Below are positions 60,466-64,000 of a stretch of 64,000 nucleotides of DNA, piece by piece. The stretch spans positions 52,657 through 116,656 of the forward strand of contig NZ_VDMA02000029.1 of the NCBI RefSeq assembly GCF_006334915.2. The letters run 5' to 3'. Origin of the DNA: Microbispora catharanthi. Its GTDB lineage: Bacteria > Actinomycetota > Actinomycetes > Streptosporangiales > Streptosporangiaceae. The notes under the pieces are model-generated. The model worked only from the letters and a program-made list of their open reading frames with translations, was not told the origin of the DNA and searched no databases. Within the stretch, counting starts at the first letter, position 1. Each line of letters starts with the position of its first letter. The translations under genes were made by a program, and so were the position numbers.

Positions 60466-60738
60466 TCACGTGCAGAGGGCGGTGTCGAGGGCGCTCATCA
60501 GATGGCCGAGCGCCGTGGCGTCGCCGGGCAACTGAGTGACGGCGGATTCGCGTACGCGGGTGGTCGTGTTGGTCGCCGGCCACACCGCGCCGCGTTCGAT
60601 CGGCGGCGCGTCCCGGACGGGCACGTACGCGACGTCGGGGCGTGGGTAGTACGTGCGGCTGTGCTCGCCCACCGGCAGAACCCCCTTGCCCATGGCGACG
60701 AGGGACAGCATCTCCGAGAACGTGCCGCCCACCGGTCC
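60466..60738 (-). pseudogene. C-terminal remnant of a LysR-family regulator
   Basis: The minus-strand frame reads GGTFSEMLSLVAMGKGVLPV, then HSRTYYPRPDVAYVPVRDAP. This is the end of a LysR substrate-binding domain. There is no helix-turn-helix and no start codon: upstream sequence changes abruptly near 60738. About 90 residues of an original 300 remain. Confidence 0.6.
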
Positions 60739-60807
60739 TAGGGAAGTCAACGATCGTAGCGTGATCGGGGCTTGGTGCCGGCCGCCGCGACGAGCATCGT
60801 TGGATCC

Positions 60808-61221
60808 ATGAGCACAACGAACATGCGCGTCAAGGGTTTCGATCATCTGGTGCTGACCGTGGAGGACGTCGAGCGGTCGCTGGCGTTCTACTGCGACGTC
60901 CTCGGCCTCGAGCCGGTGCGGGTCGACGAGTGGCGGGCCGGAAAGGCGCCGTTCCCCTCGGTGCGGGTGTCGGCGGACACGATCATCGACCTGCTGCGCG
61001 GCGACCGCGGCGAGCCGAACGTCGACCACTTCTGCCTGGTCGTCGAGCCGCTGGACTGGCAGGAGGTCATCGACTCCGGCGCCCTCACCGTCATCGACGG
61101 ACCCGGCCCCCGGTTCGGGGCGCGGGGCGTCGCCACCTCGGTCTACCTGAAGGACCCCGACGGCAACGTCATCGAACTGCGCTGGTATCCCCAAGACAGG
61201 GAGCAGGACAAGGGGGAATGA
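60808..61221 (+). CDS. VOC-family (glyoxalase-like) protein
   Basis: A 137-residue vicinal-oxygen-chelate protein of the virulence-protein/glyoxalase group. Markers are GFDHLVLTVEDVERSLAFYCDVLGLEPV, VDHFCLVVEP and VYLKDPDGNVIELRWY, which hold the metal-binding His and Glu positions. The substrate is unknown. It lies next to a decayed LysR regulator, which may once have controlled it. I used the ATG at 60808; the second Met at residue 6 is possible. Confidence 0.9.
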   Translation: MSTTNMRVKGFDHLVLTVEDVERSLAFYCDVLGLEPVRVDEWRAGKAPFPSVRVSADTIIDLLRGDRGEPNVDHFCLVVEPLDWQEVIDSGALTVIDGPGPRFGARGVATSVYLKDPDGNVIELRWYPQDREQDKGE

Positions 61222-61312
61222 GGGTTCGGTCGTGATGGCGCGGCGCCGGGGCCCGGGGCCGTCCGAACGCGGTAGATCCGGGTGAGGACGGTCGGAAGAA
61301 GGGCTGGTGCCG

Positions 61313-62386
61313 ATGGCCGGGATGGACAGGCGGGCCGACCTGGTACTGGAGGGCGGCGGCGTCAAGGGCGTGGGCCTGGTCGGCGCGCTGCACGAACTGC
61401 ACGCCGCCGGATACCGGTTCGGGCGGGCCGCCGGCACCCGGGTCGCCGGGACCTCCGCGGGGGCGGTCGTGGGAGCGCTGGCCGCGGCCGGGATGCCGCC
61501 GGAGCGCATGCGCGAGCTCCTGTTCGGCGTCGACTACCGCAGGTTCAGGGACGCGTCCGCCGTGGAGCGCGTCCCGCTGGTCGGCAGGGGGTTCTCGCTG
61601 CTGTCCCTGCTGTTCGAACGGGGTGTGTTCGAGGGCGACTACCTACGGGAGTGGCTGGGGAACGAACTGGCCGACCTGGGTGTCGAGACGTTCGACGACC
61701 TGGCCCTCGACGACCCGGCGCCCTGGATGGGCGAGGACCAGCGCTACAGCCTGGTGGTGACGGCCACGGACGTCACCCTGGGCCGGCTGGTGCGCCTGCC
61801 GTGGGACTACCGGAGCGTCTACGGCGTGGCGGAGCCGGGCAGGCAGCGGGTGGCCGACGCGGTCCGCGCCTCGATGTCGATCCCCTTCTTCTTCGAGCCC
61901 GTCACGATCGCCAATCCCGGCACCGGGCTGGTGTCGACCCTGGTGGACGGCGGCGTGCTGTCCAACTTCCCCATCGACACGCTCGACCGGCCGGACGGGC
62001 GGCAGCCGCGCTGGCCCACGTTCGGGGTCAAGCTGCTCCCCGCGTTCGGGGAGGACACGCTCAGGCTGCCGCTCGTCGGGGCTCCCCACCTGCCCGCCCT
62101 GCGGCTGCTGACGTCCCTGGTCGGGACCGCGATCGTCGGCCACGACCAGACGTACCTCGACCAGCCCTGGGTCAGGGCCCGCACCATCCAGGTCGACACC
62201 GAGGGTGTGGGGGTGGTCGACTTCGACCTCGACGAGCGGCAGAAGCTCCACCTCTACCTCAACGGCCGGGCGGCCGCGGCGGCCTTCCTGTCCACCTGGG
62301 ACTGGGACGACTACCGCGCCCGTTACCGTCCCCCCGCGAAAACCGGTGGCAGGGCCGAGACGGCCGGGAGTCTACTTGGCCCATGA
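61313..62386 (+). CDS. Patatin-like phospholipase
   Basis: A 357-residue lipid hydrolase. The oxyanion loop is LEGGGVKGVGLVGAL, the nucleophile Ser is in GTSAGAVVGAL and the catalytic Asp in LVDGGVLSNFP. It lacks a signal peptide, so it probably works inside the cell on membrane lipids. The ATG at 61313 follows AAGGG; a GTG at 61307 is also possible. Its TGA overlaps the ATG of the NmrA-like gene. Confidence 0.92.
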   Translation: MAGMDRRADLVLEGGGVKGVGLVGALHELHAAGYRFGRAAGTRVAGTSAGAVVGALAAAGMPPERMRELLFGVDYRRFRDASAVERVPLVGRGFSLLSLLFERGVFEGDYLREWLGNELADLGVETFDDLALDDPAPWMGEDQRYSLVVTATDVTLGRLVRLPWDYRSVYGVAEPGRQRVADAVRASMSIPFFFEPVTIANPGTGLVSTLVDGGVLSNFPIDTLDRPDGRQPRWPTFGVKLLPAFGEDTLRLPLVGAPHLPALRLLTSLVGTAIVGHDQTYLDQPWVRARTIQVDTEGVGVVDFDLDERQKLHLYLNGRAAAAAFLSTWDWDDYRARYRPPAKTGGRAETAGSLLGP

Positions 62387-63168
62387 TCGTTATCTCGGCC
62401 GCCTCCGGCGCGCTCGGCCGCCTCGTCATCGAGCACTTACGCACCCGTACGGAGGTGGTGGCCGCGGTGCGCGATCCCGGCCGCGCGCCCCAGGGCGTGC
62501 AGGCACGCCGCGGTGACTACGACGACCCGGCGAGCCTGCGCGAGGCGTTCGACGGGGCCACCCGCCTCCTCCTGATCTCCTCTCCGGAGCTCCACACCGC
62601 CCGCAGGATCGGGCAGCACCTGAACGCGGTGACCGCCGCCAAGGAGGCCGGCGTCGGCGCGGTCGCCTTCACCAGCTTCCTGGGGGCCGGCACCGGCGCC
62701 ACCGGCATGACGGAGGCCTATCACGCCACCGAGCAGGCCATAATCCGCAGCGGCCTGCCGTACACGTTCCTGCGCCACCCCTTCTACAGCGACGCGTTCG
62801 TCCCGCGGATCGTCGAGGGTGAGATCACCAGCAGCACCGGCGGGCGCGGTCTGAACACGGCGTTCCGGTCGGACCTCGCCGAGGCGGCGGCCAACGTGCT
62901 GACCGGCGAGGGGCATCTGGGCCGGGCGTACGACTTCACCGGGCCCCTGTGGAGCTATCCGGAGGTGGCCGAGGCGCTCGGCGTGCCCTACCGCGAGGTG
63001 CCCGACGCCGGGCCGGGCCCGATGAGCTGGATCAACGCGCAGATCCGCGCGGGGATGCTGGAGCAGCGGACCGACGACCTCGAACGGGTGCTCGGCCGGC
63101 CCGCCGAGGCCGTCGTCTCACGCGCCCTGCGAGCTGTGTCCGAACATTCCAACTGTCTTGACAATTAA
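62383..63168 (+). CDS. NmrA-like NAD(P)-binding protein
   Basis: A 261-residue atypical short-chain reductase of the NmrA/QOR2 type. The nucleotide motif is ISAASGALGRLVIEHLR (a GxxGxxG variant). The central VGAVAFTSFLGAG lacks the Tyr-x3-Lys of classic SDRs. QOR2-type enzymes reduce quinones with NADPH, but NmrA-type proteins can be redox sensors. It is coupled to the patatin gene by a four-base overlap. Confidence 0.9.
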   Translation: MIVISAASGALGRLVIEHLRTRTEVVAAVRDPGRAPQGVQARRGDYDDPASLREAFDGATRLLLISSPELHTARRIGQHLNAVTAAKEAGVGAVAFTSFLGAGTGATGMTEAYHATEQAIIRSGLPYTFLRHPFYSDAFVPRIVEGEITSSTGGRGLNTAFRSDLAEAAANVLTGEGHLGRAYDFTGPLWSYPEVAEALGVPYREVPDAGPGPMSWINAQIRAGMLEQRTDDLERVLGRPAEAVVSRALRAVSEHSNCLDN

Positions 63169-63187
63169 ATTTGTCGGTAGCTACCGT
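63158..63187 (+). promoter_or_regulatory. Promoter and operator-like palindromes before RibD-like gene
   Basis: TTGACA at 63158-63163 and TACCGT at 63182-63187 form a promoter with 18-base spacing. The near-palindrome GACAATTAAATTTGTC and the perfect palindrome CGGTAGCTACCG lie within it. An HxlR-, MarR- or TetR-type repressor could bind here. The start overlaps the end of the preceding gene. Confidence 0.5.
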
Positions 63188-63253
63188 GGGGACCACGACG
63201 GAGCCGACGACGGCGCCGGCGGACACAGACCGGCAGACACAGAGGAGAGCGCC

Positions 63254-63844
63254 ATGCGCATCGTGGTCATCGAGTTCATGAGCCTGGACGGCGTCGTGCA
63301 GGCGCCGGGTGGTCCCGAGGAGGACACCGACGGCGGCTTCGCGCACGGCGGCTGGACGCACCCGTTCTTCGACCCGGAGACCATCGGCGGCGCCTTCAAC
63401 GACACGGTGAGCAAGGCGGAGGGACTGCTCTACGGCCGTCGCACCTGGCAGAACATGGCCGCCGCGTGGCCCGCGCGGGCCGGTGACCCGTTCGCCGACC
63501 GGATGAACGCGATGCCGAAATACGTGGTGTCCGAGACGCTGAGCGACGACGAGCTGACCTGGAACACCACGCGAATCCCCGGCGACGCGGCCGTCGCCCG
63601 CCTCCGCGAACTGCGGGATGCGGGCGACGGCGACCTGGTCGTCATGGGGAGCCCGAGCCTCGTGCGCACCCTCCTGCACGAGGGCCTGGTCGACGAGCTG
63701 CGGCTGATCGTCATGCCGGTGATCCTCGGCGGCGGGAAGACGATCTTCCCGGGCGACGGCCTGCGGCACAGGCTCGAACTCGTCTCCGCGGCCACCGGCG
63801 GCACCGGCGTGCAGGTGTGCACCTACCGCCGGGCCGTCGAGTAG
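63254..63844 (+). CDS. RibD C-terminal/dihydrofolate-reductase-like protein
   Basis: A 196-residue reductase of the RibD C-terminal family (YyaP/YwjB group). Markers are FMSLDGVVQAPGGPEEDTDG at the N-terminus and LLYGRRTWQNMA; VDELRLIVMPVILGGGKTIF lies near the C-terminus. These are NADPH-dependent reductases with mostly unknown substrates; the gene is not with other riboflavin genes. GAGGAG precedes the ATG. It is monocistronic behind the palindromic promoter. Confidence 0.9.
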   Translation: MRIVVIEFMSLDGVVQAPGGPEEDTDGGFAHGGWTHPFFDPETIGGAFNDTVSKAEGLLYGRRTWQNMAAAWPARAGDPFADRMNAMPKYVVSETLSDDELTWNTTRIPGDAAVARLRELRDAGDGDLVVMGSPSLVRTLLHEGLVDELRLIVMPVILGGGKTIFPGDGLRHRLELVSAATGGTGVQVCTYRRAVE

Positions 63845-63873
63845 CGAGGATCTTTCTTCTTGGTTCTTCCGTC

Positions 63874-64000
63874 TCAGGGGGTGGTGAGGTCGAAGCGGTT
63901 GACGGTGACCGCGCCGCCCAGGGACTGGGTGGCGTAGTTGAAGATGGCGAAGCGGTAGCCCATGAAGAACTGCCAGGCGTTGCCCATGGTGAAGGCCGGT
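63874..64000 (-). CDS. Partial gene: C-terminus of a probable GH43-type glycosidase
   Basis: The last 41 codons of a minus-strand gene run to a TGA at 63874-63876; the start is beyond the window. The visible part reads FMGYRFAIFNYATQSLGGAV then VNRFDLTTP. This resembles the C-terminal beta-sandwich of GH43-type xylosidases or arabinofuranosidases, where a GIYNYAT...GGxVxVDxF pattern recurs. The assignment rests on this short stretch only. Confidence 0.45.
   Translation of the reverse strand, partial: PAFTMGNAWQFFMGYRFAIFNYATQSLGGAVTVNRFDLTTP

Overview
The window is about 64 kb of chromosome from a high-GC Gram-positive actinobacterium. Very high GC, many GTG starts, DUF574-type methyltransferases, a DUF222/HNH protein and an actinobacterial-type hydrogenase operon all point that way. 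Style and content fit Streptosporangiales or a relative, but that placement is inference. I saw no tRNA, rRNA, CRISPR array, complete IS element or prophage.

Layout. 1-9.8 kb: a scramblase-like LOR protein, a PspC-domain protein, lipB, and a divergent pair made of an amino acid permease/aminoglycoside-phosphotransferase-like operon and a dimethylglycine/sarcosine dehydrogenase-like flavoprotein. A PfkB-family protein lacking its catalytic Asp, a DJ-1/PfpI protein, a DUF72 protein and a small membrane protein follow. 10-15.6 kb: type II glutamine synthetase, a glycerophosphodiesterase, and a four-gene metal ABC uptake operon behind a Zur-like operator. 15.6-24.8 kb: redox enzymes (formaldehyde-dehydrogenase-like ADH, quinone oxidoreductase, molybdopterin sulfite-oxidase-like protein, Old Yellow Enzyme with a divergent ArsR regulator, F420-type luciferase-like protein), a dienelactone hydrolase and a TauE-type exporter. 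25-28 kb: ROK kinase plus secreted GH5 mannanase.

28.1-31.1 kb holds the most striking system: three overlapping genes for a PAS/GAF/PP2C phosphatase, a stand-alone B12-binding protein with the exact W-x9-E-H signature of CarH photoreceptors but no DNA-binding domain, and a STAS anti-sigma-antagonist-like protein. It looks like a cobalamin- or light-gated partner switch.

31.1-44.5 kb is a [NiFe]-hydrogenase locus of the actinobacterial high-affinity (group 1h/5) type. The structural genes lie behind two SIS-domain proteins and a HypC-like gene. They are followed by NifU-like, DUF5947, DUF6084 and further accessory proteins, a maturation protease, a 34-residue membrane peptide, and hypA, hypC, hypD and hypE. 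hypF converges from the other strand. hypB is not in the window.

44.6-55.5 kb is regulatory and stress related: a GlsB/YeaQ protein, a NarL-type two-component system, a LacI regulator, a phosphoribosyltransferase, DUF2267, DUF1918, an archaeal-type (class V) fructose-1,6-bisphosphatase, a CBS protein and several membrane proteins. Two nearly identical 15-bp DevR/DosR-like boxes precede the phosphoribosyltransferase and DUF2267 genes. 55.5-61 kb is accessory: a DUF222/HNH protein, secreted proteins of unknown function, direct and inverted repeats, and remnants of an FtsX-like permease, a secreted protein and a LysR regulator. 61-64 kb carries a VOC protein, a patatin phospholipase, an NmrA-like reductase, a RibD/DHFR-like reductase and the 3' end of a probable glycosidase gene.
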